DNA from: Rikenellaceae bacterium
Lineage (GTDB): Bacteria; Bacteroidota; Bacteroidia; Bacteroidales; UBA932
NCBI GenBank assembly: GCA_900769145.1
Contig: CAAGFN010000192.1
Coordinates: 1 to 6,397 of the forward strand
Length of the DNA stretch: 6,397 nt
Direction: 5' to 3'
Shown: piece after piece, positions 1-5,602 of the stretch
Position numbering within the stretch: the stretch's first letter is position 1
Layout: the number at the start of each line of letters is the position of its first letter
Program-made: the position numbers and the translations under genes
The notes under the pieces: generated by a model
What the model saw: only the letters and a program-made list of their open reading frames with translations
What the model was told of the DNA's origin: nothing
The model's database searches: none

Positions 1-1
1 C

Positions 2-475
2 ATTGACCCTGACAAGACCGTCTTCGAGACCATTTCTGACGGCTACGACTGGATAAGGCTGGGCAAGAGGGATGTCAATGCGAGGGCATACGTATCCCGC
101 TTCAATTTCACCGGAGCGGACCAGGAGAAGAAATGCGGCGTGCTCTCCGGAGGTGAGAGGAACAGGCTCCATCTGGCCCTGACCCTGAAGGACGAGGGCA
201 ATGTCCTCCTCCTTGACGAGCCGACCAACGACGTGGATGTCAATACTATACGTGCCCTGGAGGAAGGTCTGGAGAACTTCGCGGGCTGTGCAGTGGTAGT
301 ATCCCACGACCGCTGGTTCCTCGACCGTATCGCCACTCATATCCTGGCCTTCGAGGGTGACTCTTCAGTATATTTCTACGAGGGTACCTACTCCGAATAT
401 GAGGAGAACAAGAAGATGAGGCTCGGCAACATTGAGCCGAAACGCTTCAAATACAAGAAACTTATGGACGAATAG
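2..475 (+). CDS. ettA: Energy-dependent translational throttle protein EttA (ABC-F ATPase), C-terminal part
   Basis: This is the last 157 residues of an ABC-F protein of about 560 residues; the start lies left of the window and the frame is open from base 2. Visible in the second nucleotide-binding domain: the signature LSGGE at fragment residues 48-52, Walker B VLLLDEPTND at 68-77, and the switch histidine in SHD (His102). The end, PKRFKYKKLMDE, resembles the C-terminus of EttA rather than of other ABC-F members such as Uup, which carry a long coiled-coil tail. Family knowledge: EttA binds the ribosomal E site and gates entry into elongation according to the ATP/ADP ratio. It has no membrane domain and is cytosolic. 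The neighbours rplY and pth also serve translation, but rplY has its own promoter right after this stop codon. EttA versus another ABC-F paralogue rests on the tail and the DEPTNDVDV motif. Confidence 0.9.
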   Translation: MDPDKTVFETISDGYDWIRLGKRDVNARAYVSRFNFTGADQEKKCGVLSGGERNRLHLALTLKDEGNVLLLDEPTNDVDVNTIRALEEGLENFAGCAVVVSHDRWFLDRIATHILAFEGDSSVYFYEGTYSEYEENKKMRLGNIEPKRFKYKKLMDE

Positions 476-477
476 TC

Positions 478-507
478 TTGTTATTTGAATAATTATCACT
501 AAATTTG
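478..507 (+). promoter_or_regulatory. Bacteroidota-type promoter of rplY-pth
   Basis: TAAATTTG at 500-507 matches the TAnnTTTG -7 box exactly. A TTG at 478-480 lies 19 bases upstream, the usual place for the -33 element. The promoter begins two bases after the ettA stop codon, so rplY-pth can be transcribed apart from ettA. Transcription would start near 512, leaving a leader of about 80 nt. Confidence 0.65.
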
Positions 508-521
508 CGCCCGCATATTAC

Positions 522-565
522 AAAGCCACAGGGCTTTTGGTGCAATGGGGTCTGCCCAGGCAGAC
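522..565 (+). promoter_or_regulatory. Two tandem hairpins in the rplY 5' leader
   Basis: The first hairpin has stem AAAGCC (522-527) and GGCTTT (532-537) with loop ACAG. The second has stem GTCTGC (550-555) and GCAGAC (560-565) with loop CCAG. Both are perfect and fall between the predicted transcription start and the rplY ATG at 594. Ribosomal-protein leaders often carry autoregulatory binding sites, so an L25-responsive leader is possible. The first hairpin, followed by only TTTT, could instead be a weak terminator for ettA. The pairing is directly visible; the function is inference. Confidence 0.4.
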
Positions 566-593
566 TGAGTAACACATTTTAAACAACAGCAAA

Positions 594-1151
594 ATGAAGC
601 ATTTTGAACTTAAAGGCCAGACCAGGCAGGTCGGCAACAAGGCAACTATCAAGGAGTTCCGCAAGCAGGGTCTCGTTCCTTGCAACCTCTACGGACCGGG
701 CATCGAGAATGTTCTCTTCACCGTTTCAGCAAAGGATCTCAAGGGTATCACCCATGTACCTGCATCCTTCATCATTGACCTCGTACTCGACGGTGACAAG
801 AAATACACAGCAGTAGCTCACGAGTTCCAGTTCCACCCGATTGAGGACCTCTGCCTCCACGTTGACTTCCTCGCAGTTGACGAGGTAAAGCCTATCGCCA
901 TCGAGGTTCCTATCGCATTCGAAGGACACGCAGCCGGTGTACGTGCCGGTGGTAAGTTCGTGAAGCTCTCCCGCAAGGTACGCGTAAGCGCTCTCATGAA
1001 GGACCTTCCTGATCTCCTCACCATCAACATTGATGAGCTCGAGATCGGCAAGAGGATTATCGCAGGTGATCTCAAGTATGACAACATCGCTGTCATCTCT
1101 CCTAAGAACACCATCCTCTGCACAGTGAAGGCTACCCGTCAGAGCAAGTAA
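594..1151 (+). CDS. rplY: 50S ribosomal protein L25 / general stress protein Ctc
   Basis: This 185-residue protein is of the long, two-domain L25 (TL5/Ctc) type; the short E. coli L25 has about 94 residues. The N-terminal 5S-rRNA-binding domain (about residues 4-92) shows the family features GNKATIKEFRKQGLVPCNLYG and, near its end, FQFHPIEDLCLHVDFLAV. The C-terminal beta domain (about 95-185) starts at KPIAIEVPIAFEGHAAGV and ends in KATRQSK. It binds 5S rRNA in the central protuberance of the large subunit. Leucines are almost all CTC, unlike pth and the protease downstream, which fits high expression. The ATG at 594 is preceded by an A-rich stretch (AACAACAGCAAA) with no Shine-Dalgarno sequence, usual in this phylum. 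It is first in a likely operon with pth, 16 bases downstream. Confidence 0.95.
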   Translation: MKHFELKGQTRQVGNKATIKEFRKQGLVPCNLYGPGIENVLFTVSAKDLKGITHVPASFIIDLVLDGDKKYTAVAHEFQFHPIEDLCLHVDFLAVDEVKPIAIEVPIAFEGHAAGVRAGGKFVKLSRKVRVSALMKDLPDLLTINIDELEIGKRIIAGDLKYDNIAVISPKNTILCTVKATRQSK

Positions 1152-1167
1152 TATCTGACAATCTGGT

Positions 1168-1758
1168 ATGAACTATCTTGTAGCCGGTCTCGGCAACATT
1201 GGACAGGAATACGCCAATACCAGACATAACGCAGGATTTATGGTATTGGATGCCTGGGCTCAGGCATCCAATGCTGTTTTCACGACCCAGCGTTACGGGG
1301 ATGTGGCGGAAGTCTCCTTCAAGGGAAGGAAAATCACATTGCTCAAGCCTTCCACGTACATGAACCTGAGCGGCAATGCCATCAGGTACTGGATGACCAA
1401 GCTCAAGCTCCCTGTGGAGAACCTGCTGGTAATCTGCGATGACCTCAACATTCCTTTCGGCACACTGAGGATGAGAAAGAAGGGCAGCGACGGAGGCCAT
1501 AACGGGCTGAAGAATATCCAGGAACTCCTCGGCACGCAGGATTATACACGAATCCGGGTCGGCATCGGCAATGATTTCCTGAAAGGCGGCCAGGTGGATT
1601 TCGTGCTGGGAAAGCTGGACGAGGAAGAGCTCAAGGCAATGCCGGAAATCTGCGCCAAGGTGATCGAGGGGGCAAAAAGTTTCGTCTTCTGCGGTGCGGA
1701 CAGGGCAATGAACAGCTTCAATACAAAGTCTCCGAAGCAAAATTCTAAAGAACAGTAA
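1168..1758 (+). CDS. pth: Peptidyl-tRNA hydrolase (Pth, bacterial type)
   Basis: It cleaves the ester bond of peptidyl-tRNAs that drop off the ribosome, recycling tRNA in the cytosol. The 196-residue length is normal. Known active-site residues are all present: Asn10 in GLGNIGQEY, the catalytic His20 in TRHNAGF, Asn66 in STYMNLSG, Asp91 in ICDDLN, and Asn112 in GSDGGHNGLK. These match E. coli Asn10, His20, Asn68, Asp93 and Asn114. The last ten residues (KSPKQNSKEQ) are a polar tail. The start at 1168 fits the conserved N-terminus MNYLVAGLGN; there is no clear ribosome binding site, and translation may depend on rplY, whose stop is 16 bases upstream. The rplY-pth pair is common in bacteria. 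No further gene follows before the terminator at 1846. Confidence 0.96.
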   Translation: MNYLVAGLGNIGQEYANTRHNAGFMVLDAWAQASNAVFTTQRYGDVAEVSFKGRKITLLKPSTYMNLSGNAIRYWMTKLKLPVENLLVICDDLNIPFGTLRMRKKGSDGGHNGLKNIQELLGTQDYTRIRVGIGNDFLKGGQVDFVLGKLDEEELKAMPEICAKVIEGAKSFVFCGADRAMNSFNTKSPKQNSKEQ

Positions 1759-1845
1759 TTTTTTTTAAAAATTTTTGCTGTTTGATGCAACATTTCATGC
1801 GGACATTGCATCTATGCTTCAGGTTTAGGTTTTAGTACACGTCTT

Positions 1846-1901
1846 AAAAGGCGGACGAAGGAATTTCTGTCGGGATGACAAAAATGTTCGTCCGCCTTTT
1901 T
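1846..1901 (+). terminator. Strong intrinsic terminator after rplY-pth
   Basis: The arms AAAAGGCGGACGAA (1846-1859) and TTCGTCCGCCTTTT (1887-1900) are a perfect 14-bp inverted repeat followed by T at 1901, giving a T5 run. The loop is long (27 bases) but has its own small stem, TGTC (1868-1871) with GACA (1877-1880). The A-run on the left arm makes it potentially bidirectional. It separates the translation block from the protease module. Confidence 0.85.
1860..1883 (+). repeat. Intergenic GGGATGACA repeat, copy A (inside terminator loop)
   Basis: The loop of the terminator reads GGAATTTCTGTC then GGGATGACAAAA. It aligns with 5078-5100 at 19 of 23 positions plus one gap, and shares the 9-base core GGGATGACA (1872-1880) with two sites near 5100. 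The core here pairs internally (TGTC/GACA). Confidence 0.45.
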
Positions 1902-1921
1902 CATTTCTCAAAGAAATTCAG

Positions 1922-1929
1922 TAATATTG
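1922..1929 (+). promoter_or_regulatory. Probable -7 box of the protease-lipoprotein operon
   Basis: TAATATTG is one base off TAnnTTTG and is followed by GC, as is common for Bacteroidota start sites. At the expected -33 position there is only TTC (1900-1902), at the end of the terminator T-run, so the upstream element is weak. It lies 52 bases before the chosen ATG. Confidence 0.4.
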
Positions 1930-1955
1930 CCGACAGATAATGCGGATATCAAATA

Positions 1956-1970
1956 ACGTCCGCAGGACGT
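1956..1970 (+). promoter_or_regulatory. Hairpin just upstream of the protease start codon
   Basis: ACGTCC (1956-1961) and GGACGT (1965-1970) form a perfect 6-bp stem with loop GCA. The right arm contains the only Shine-Dalgarno-like bases (AGGA, 1964-1967) and covers part of an in-frame GTG at 1969. It could limit translation initiation of the protease; this is inference from position. Confidence 0.35.
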
Positions 1971-1980
1971 GTATATAGAA

Positions 1981-4113
1981 ATGAGACGAATCATTATTTT
2001 CATTGTGCTTTCCCTGGTTCTACTGGGAGTTGCAGCAACGGCGAAACAGGCCTACCCCGGCATCATTGCAATCCAGCAGCCGGACGGCACCTGCATCCAG
2101 GCCAGGGTCCACGGAGATGAATTCTTCCACTATGTCACCGACATTGACGGTCGTGTCCTGAAACAGGGGCAGGACGGATTCTGGTGCTACGGAAGGTTCA
2201 ACATGGACGGACAGCTGAGCAGCACCGGCTACATTGTCGGGCAGAAAACCCCTTCCTCCATTCTTTCCGAGGCCTTCTACATTCCACGTGCGGCAATGAT
2301 GCTGAAGACATCTGAACTGAGGAGACAGCACGCCGAGGCGATGATGGCCAATTCACTGAAAATCTCCCCTGCCACCAGGGCGGATTCCAGGATCACCAGG
2401 CGCTGCATCATCATTCCTGCCGAGTTCAGCGACAAGAAGATGACTTACACGCAGGCTGATTTCCAGTCCCTCTCCGCGGACATCAAGGTATATTTCCAGG
2501 ACCAGTTTCCGGAGAATTATGATTTCCAGTTCGATGTGTCACCTATCGTCACATTGAGCAAGGGATATGCTGAATACGGAAGCAATGGAAGAGACGGGCA
2601 GCAGGATGCCTACAATGCGGCCAAGGCCGTCGGGGAAGCCTGCCAGCTCGCCAGCGAGAGCGGCGTGGATTTCTCCCTGTACGATGAGGACAATGACGGG
2701 GCCGTGGACAATGTCTTCCTGGTCGTGGCCGGAAAGAACGAGGCCGAGGCCGGAGAAGATAACCTCATCTGGCCTCATTCCTGGGATGTCACATACGCCA
2801 ATGTCCACGTCACCCTGAACGGAAAGGAGATTCGTTCATACGCCGTGTCCTCGGAGCTCAGCTACAGACAGAGCAGCAGGAAATACGAGTTCACCACCAT
2901 CGGCACATTCTGCCATGAGTACAGCCACGTCCTCGGACTTATGGACCTGTATGATACTGACTACGAAGAAAACGGCCTGGCCAATTCCGCATGGGCCACG
3001 ACAGCCCTGATGAACGCAGGCAACTACAACAATGACGGCCGGACTCCACCCGCATACAATGCCATTGACAGGGATATGCTGGGTATCGGCAACCGCGAAA
3101 TGCTTGAACCGGGCACATACGAGCTTGAACCGATTCGCCTGAACGGGCGCTACCTCAGGTACAACACGCCTACTCCCGGGGAATATTATCTCATCGAATG
3201 CAGGGACAAAGGCGGCTGGGATGAACACATTGAAGGAAGCGGACTCGCAATCTACCACATTGACAAGTCCCAGAACATGAGCGGGTACTCATCATATCTG
3301 GGCCGCAATGTAAGGGCGTCGGAAAGATGGTGGACCAACGAGGTTAACTGCTACACCGGACATCTCTGCGCCGACATAATTGAGCCTAAATCCAGGCCTG
3401 TCAATGCCAGCCACGTATTCTACCCATACGAGGACAACAATTCGTTCTCATACGCCTCCTCCCCTTCTTTCGTATTCTGGGACGGGACCTTGTCTCCGAT
3501 TGTCATAGCCGATATCACCAGAAATGGAGACAATATCATATTCCGTGTCGGTGAAACTGGAGGAAACAAGCCTTCCGACCCTGTGGACATCACTTCGGAC
3601 GTTTATCAGGAAGCGGCAATTATCAGCTGGTGTTCAAGTGACCCGCTTGCCAATTATGATGCCGTATTCAGCTGGGGGCTGAGCGGCAAGGACAAGGAGA
3701 CATTGACAGTAAGCCCTTATGAACCGGGACATTATGCTGTGGTGATTGAAGGCCTCAAGGAAGCGGCAGCATACAGCGGAACAATCTATTACGAGATAAA
3801 TGGCATCAAGGGCAAAGAGGCATCGGTAAGCTTCACCACAAGGCCAATCTATGAGGGTGGCAGGCCTTTCATCTATCTCAAGGACATATCCGGCCGAAAT
3901 GAGGATGGCACTTTCACCAAGGAAGCCAAACTGCCTCTGCGCCTGTACAACTGTCCTGATACAGAATCCGTTGTATGGTATTATGACGGCAAGGAAATCA
4001 AGGCTGGCGGTAACGGATATTTCACCCCGTCCGCTTCAGGTACACTGAAGGCTGACATCACTTATAGCGATGGAGGAAAAGATATTATTGTCAAAGAAGT
4101 CAAGATAAGATGA
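1981..4113 (+). CDS. Secreted M6-family zinc metalloprotease with C-terminal Fn3-like and Ig-like domains
   Basis: A 710-residue exported endopeptidase of the immune inhibitor A-like M6 family. Starting at ATG 1981, residues 1-21 are a clean signal peptide: MRR, a hydrophobic core IIIFIVLSLVLLGV, then AATA before K22. An in-frame GTG at 1969 would add four residues and is less likely. Residues about 25-90 resemble the M6 propeptide-like region (GDEFFHYVTDIDGRVL). The catalytic domain (about 130-400) has DEDNDGAVDNV (235-245), NLIWPHSW (261-268) and the zinc motif HEYSHVLGLMD, with His312, Glu313, His316 and Asp322 as ligands or catalyst. From about 533 to 620 there is a fibronectin type III-like domain ending in SFTTRP, and 625-710 looks Ig- or PKD-like. 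No type IX sorting domain is evident at the C-terminus. The stop overlaps the next gene (ATGA). The substrate is unknown. Confidence 0.9.
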   Translation: MRRIIIFIVLSLVLLGVAATAKQAYPGIIAIQQPDGTCIQARVHGDEFFHYVTDIDGRVLKQGQDGFWCYGRFNMDGQLSSTGYIVGQKTPSSILSEAFYIPRAAMMLKTSELRRQHAEAMMANSLKISPATRADSRITRRCIIIPAEFSDKKMTYTQADFQSLSADIKVYFQDQFPENYDFQFDVSPIVTLSKGYAEYGSNGRDGQQDAYNAAKAVGEACQLASESGVDFSLYDEDNDGAVDNVFLVVAGKNEAEAGEDNLIWPHSWDVTYANVHVTLNGKEIRSYAVSSELSYRQSSRKYEFTTIGTFCHEYSHVLGLMDLYDTDYEENGLANSAWATTALMNAGNYNNDGRTPPAYNAIDRDMLGIGNREMLEPGTYELEPIRLNGRYLRYNTPTPGEYYLIECRDKGGWDEHIEGSGLAIYHIDKSQNMSGYSSYLGRNVRASERWWTNEVNCYTGHLCADIIEPKSRPVNASHVFYPYEDNNSFSYASSPSFVFWDGTLSPIVIADITRNGDNIIFRVGETGGNKPSDPVDITSDVYQEAAIISWCSSDPLANYDAVFSWGLSGKDKETLTVSPYEPGHYAVVIEGLKEAAAYSGTIYYEINGIKGKEASVSFTTRPIYEGGRPFIYLKDISGRNEDGTFTKEAKLPLRLYNCPDTESVVWYYDGKEIKAGGNGYFTPSASGTLKADITYSDGGKDIIVKEVKIR

Positions 4114-4529
4114 GACATTATTATACATTGACGGTTGCCCTGATTGCGACCGTGTTGACACTGGGCAGCTGCCATAAGGAATACAATCCGGACCAGGTCT
4201 TTATGGGCTCCACTTTTCCGGGGCTCACTGTAGAAGGGCAGGACAAGCTTATCTACAATCCGGTAACATTCCAGCTGGGTTACAGTGAGACGGTGAAGGA
4301 ATTCCGCATTCACAATGACAATATGAATGAATATCTCATCCTGACCTGCTCGGCAATCCCATCCCAGGAGGGCCAGAAAATCAATTGCGACCTGAAATGC
4401 ATTTCCGAAAACTATTCCCTGACCCGCAGCGGCCTGTCATTCAAGGTCGAGCAGTTGGCCGATGACGGCACCGTCTGGCTCTGGTGCGGAAAGAAGAGAA
4501 TCGGGGTGCGGGTCAAGATATTGAACTGA
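4110..4529 (+). CDS. Small lipoprotein of unknown function, coupled to the M6 protease
   Basis: I do not recognise the family. The 139-residue product starts with a lipoprotein signal peptide: MRHYY, a hydrophobic stretch to Leu18, and lipobox LGSC with the lipidated Cys21. The mature part (HKEYNPDQ...) carries only a partial Lys-Glu surface-export signal, so periplasmic or surface placement in the outer membrane is open. The rest alternates polar and hydrophobic residues as in a beta-sandwich, with four cysteines (80, 93, 97, 126) that could form two disulfides. The ATG at 4110 overlaps the protease stop as ATGA, so translation is probably coupled and the two proteins likely act together, for example as anchor, folding aid or inhibitor; none of these is shown. 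The gene is complete and ends with TGA at 4527. Confidence 0.85.
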   Translation: MRHYYTLTVALIATVLTLGSCHKEYNPDQVFMGSTFPGLTVEGQDKLIYNPVTFQLGYSETVKEFRIHNDNMNEYLILTCSAIPSQEGQKINCDLKCISENYSLTRSGLSFKVEQLADDGTVWLWCGKKRIGVRVKILN

Positions 4530-4544
4530 GGATTCACCTCCTCA
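4527..4544. other. Weak hairpin between convergent genes
   Basis: TGAGGA (4527-4532) and TCCTCA (4539-4544) form a 6-bp stem with a 6-base loop, starting at the lipoprotein stop codon and ending 10 bases before the stop of the convergent DUF1232 gene. No T-run follows on either strand, so an efficient intrinsic terminator is doubtful. The 25-base gap holds nothing else. Confidence 0.3.
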
Positions 4545-4554
4545 TAGGGCAAAT

Positions 4555-4932
4555 CTATTTGAACCACTCTGCGAGCTTGGCCTTGGCCCTGGCTTCTATT
4601 TCCGGGGTGATTGAGGACTTGATGGCATTGTAGGCGAGCGTCAATGCGGCGACATCGTCTGTAAAGCCCATTATCGGAATCAAGTCCGGGATAAGGTCAA
4701 CCGGAAGGATGAAGTATCCCAATGCGCCGATAATCATTGACTTGTTGGCCAGCGAAACGTCCGGAGACTGGAGCACGTAATAGAGCACCAGAATATAATA
4801 GGTGGTATGTTCGCCCAGCTTGGCAGCGAATTTCTTCAGTTTGTCCCAAAGCTTCGGCTCCGAATAATTGTCCTGGTACTTCACCAGGTCGCTCTCTGTG
4901 ATATTGGTTTTCTTGCTGTCTTCCATTTTCAT
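4555..4932 (-). CDS. YkvA family protein (DUF1232)
   Basis: A 125-residue protein whose DUF1232 core is clear: residues about 46-95 contain YYILVLYYVLQSP and then IGALGYFILPVDLIPDLIP with MGFTDDVAAL, the family hallmark. The core is hydrophobic and probably membrane-associated; the N-terminus (KMEDSKKTN) and C-terminus (EARAKAKLAEWFK) are charged and cytosolic in style. The biochemical role of this widespread family is not known. Start: ATG at 4932; an in-frame ATG two codons on (4926) is an alternative, and neither has a nearby Shine-Dalgarno sequence. It has its own promoter (-7 box at 4951-4958) and lies alone, convergent to the lipoprotein gene and 248 bases from the YgbA-family gene upstream. 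The family call is firm; the function is open. Confidence 0.92.
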   Translation of the reverse strand: MKMEDSKKTNITESDLVKYQDNYSEPKLWDKLKKFAAKLGEHTTYYILVLYYVLQSPDVSLANKSMIIGALGYFILPVDLIPDLIPIMGFTDDVAALTLAYNAIKSSITPEIEARAKAKLAEWFK

Positions 4933-4950
4933 TTCAAATTGTCAACTCCG

Positions 4951-4958
4951 CAAATATA
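4951..4958 (-). promoter_or_regulatory. -7 box of the DUF1232 gene
   Basis: On the minus strand this reads TATATTTG, an exact TAnnTTTG match followed by CGG, 18 bases before the ATG at 4932. The leader would be very short. At the -33 position (4978-4980) the minus strand reads TAG rather than TTG. Confidence 0.55.
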
Positions 4959-5077
4959 GAGTAATTTTCCTGATACGCTATGGTCATTTGTATTTTTATG
5001 AGCAAATTGCGCTGCGTGCAGGATGGAATGAGTTCGTAGAGGCACGCCAGAAGGCTATGGTGGCGGCGACTGGCTCT

Positions 5078-5100
5078 GGATTTGGGTTGGGATGACAAAG
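5078..5100 (+). repeat. Intergenic GGGATGACA repeat, copy B
   Basis: GGATTTGGGTT followed by GGGATGACAAAG. It matches copy A in the terminator loop (1860-1883) at 19 of 23 aligned positions and shares the core GGGATGACA (5089-5097). Confidence 0.45.
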
Positions 5101-5115
5101 GAAGGTTGAATGGCA

Positions 5116-5124
5116 GGGATGACA
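5116..5124 (+). repeat. Intergenic GGGATGACA repeat, copy C
   Basis: A third exact copy of the 9-base core, 27 bases after copy B and in the same orientation. The flanks (GAATGGCA before, GTCCGG after) match less well. Confidence 0.35.
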
Positions 5125-5180
5125 GTCCGGGCAATAAACAATGGGAGCACTCCGTACGAAATTGGGGTAATCAGAATAAA

Positions 5181-5474
5181 CTATCTTGAAACGAGATACC
5201 TCAACGCCTCCAGCGGATGATGGAATATCATCCTCGGACCGCTGAAACGCATCACAGTGCGTATCTTCTCACGCATATCCGGCCGGTAGCAGTGCACCGG
5301 ACACTTGTGGCACTTGGTCTTGGCGTCTCCGAACTTGCAGCGTTCCAGCCTGGCAATGGAGTAGTCAAGAAGTCCTCTGCATTCCTCACACAGTCCAGGA
5401 CTGCCGTGGTTCTTCCGACACCACAGCTCAATCATATGCCTGACCGTCTTCTTTTCCCAATCGATGCGTCCCAT
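5181..5474 (-). CDS. ygbA: YgbA family protein (nitrous oxide-stimulated promoter family)
   Basis: A 97-residue cysteine-rich cytosolic protein of the YgbA_NO family. Visible marks: HMIELWCRKNHG (13-24), CEEC (29-32), LERCKFGDAKTKCHKCPVHCY (43-63, with Cys46, Cys55, Cys58 and Cys62) and the family ending VMRFSGPRMIFHHP (74-87). The seven cysteines in CxxC and CxxCxxxC spacing suggest a metal or iron-sulfur site. In E. coli, ygbA belongs to the NsrR regulon and is induced by nitric oxide; its biochemical function is not settled, and nothing here shows the same control. The ATG at 5474 has a good AGGAG site 9 bases upstream. It follows an oxidoreductase remnant by 3 bases and probably shares a transcript with the acetyltransferase gene at 5603-6355. 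Confidence 0.88.
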   Translation of the reverse strand: MGRIDWEKKTVRHMIELWCRKNHGSPGLCEECRGLLDYSIARLERCKFGDAKTKCHKCPVHCYRPDMREKIRTVMRFSGPRMIFHHPLEALRYLVSR

Positions 5475-5477
5475 ATG

Positions 5478-5591
5478 CTAAAACTCCTGCGAAAGCCATC
5501 TTGCCGAAAGCACTTCCTTCGCTGCCTCAAGAATGACCTTTGTCCTTGACTCCGCCCTCATGCAGGAGTCGATTATTATCAATTTTTCCAT
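5478..5591 (-). pseudogene. N-terminal remnant of a flavodoxin-fold NAD(P)H oxidoreductase
   Basis: A 37-codon frame, ATG at 5591 and TAG at 5478-5480. It begins MEKLIIIDSCMRAESRTK and continues VILEAAKEVLSARWLSQEF. The start has the beta-strand, phosphate loop (SCMRAESRT) and first helix of the NAD(P)H-dependent FMN reductase / flavodoxin_2 fold, in which the serine-arginine-threonine segment binds the FMN phosphate. Intact members have about 170-200 residues, so roughly four fifths is missing. It sits 11 bases after the acetyltransferase stop and 3 bases before the YgbA-family ATG, the tight spacing of an operon gene, suggesting an internal deletion that removed the middle and C-terminal parts. 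A real micro-protein is possible, but the family match favours decay. It also still carries the YgbA ribosome binding site. Confidence 0.6.
5484..5488 (-). promoter_or_regulatory. Ribosome binding site of the YgbA-family gene
   Basis: AGGAG on the minus strand, 9 bases before the ATG at 5474 and inside the last codons of the oxidoreductase remnant. It is one of the few clear Shine-Dalgarno sites in the window, where most genes rely on A-rich leaders, and it fixes this start. Confidence 0.6.
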
Positions 5592-5602
5592 ATTTTTCTC
5601 AT

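Larger units (their letters stand above)
1783..1901 (+). ncRNA. Candidate small RNA or structured pth 3' UTR
   Basis: The stretch after pth holds no ORF. It has a perfect 7-bp inverted repeat, GATGCAA (1784-1790) and TTGCATC (1806-1812), with a 15-base loop. A single-stranded-looking linker follows, then the strong terminator at 1846-1901. Just upstream, AATTTTTG (1770-1777) is one mismatch from the TAnnTTTG -7 box, placing a possible start near 1783, but no -33 TTG is seen at the right distance. This layout (5' hairpin, linker, terminator, about 120 nt) would suit a small RNA. A plain 3' UTR of rplY-pth, perhaps processed, is equally possible. Confidence 0.25.
4933..5180. other. Intergenic region with promoter and short repeats, no gene
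   Basis: Between the DUF1232 start and the YgbA-family stop I find only the DUF1232 promoter near 4955 and two GGGATGACA repeats near 5089 and 5116. An open frame on the + strand runs through it but has no family features and starts inside the opposing gene. No terminator for the YgbA-family gene is convincing. Confidence 0.6.

Noticed and set aside
1132..1740. Open frame of 202 codons on the - strand opposite pth
   Set aside because: The + strand encodes Pth with every active-site residue; the antisense frame shows no recognisable motif.
1759..1776. Poly-T/poly-A tract after pth as an intrinsic terminator by itself
   Set aside because: The T and A runs would pair only as A-T with no GC stem; the real terminator lies at 1846-1901.
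2684..2713. DEDNDGAVDN in the protease as an EF-hand or dockerin calcium site
   Set aside because: The segment matches the conserved DNDGxVDNV stretch of M6 proteases; there is no second repeat as in dockerins, although calcium binding remains possible.
4530..4544. GATTCACCTCCTCA resembles the 3' end of 16S rRNA (GGATCACCTCCT)
   Set aside because: There is an extra T and no other rRNA sequence nearby; it is explained as a chance match within a short hairpin.
4868..5095. Open frame of 75 codons on the + strand between the DUF1232 and YgbA-family genes
   Set aside because: It starts inside the opposing DUF1232 gene, crosses that gene's promoter and ends within a GGGATGACA repeat; the translation has no family features.
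5144..5153. Palindrome GGAGCACTCC downstream of the YgbA-family gene as a terminator
   Set aside because: The stem has only 4 pairs that fit a hairpin, with a 2-base loop and no T-run on the relevant strand.
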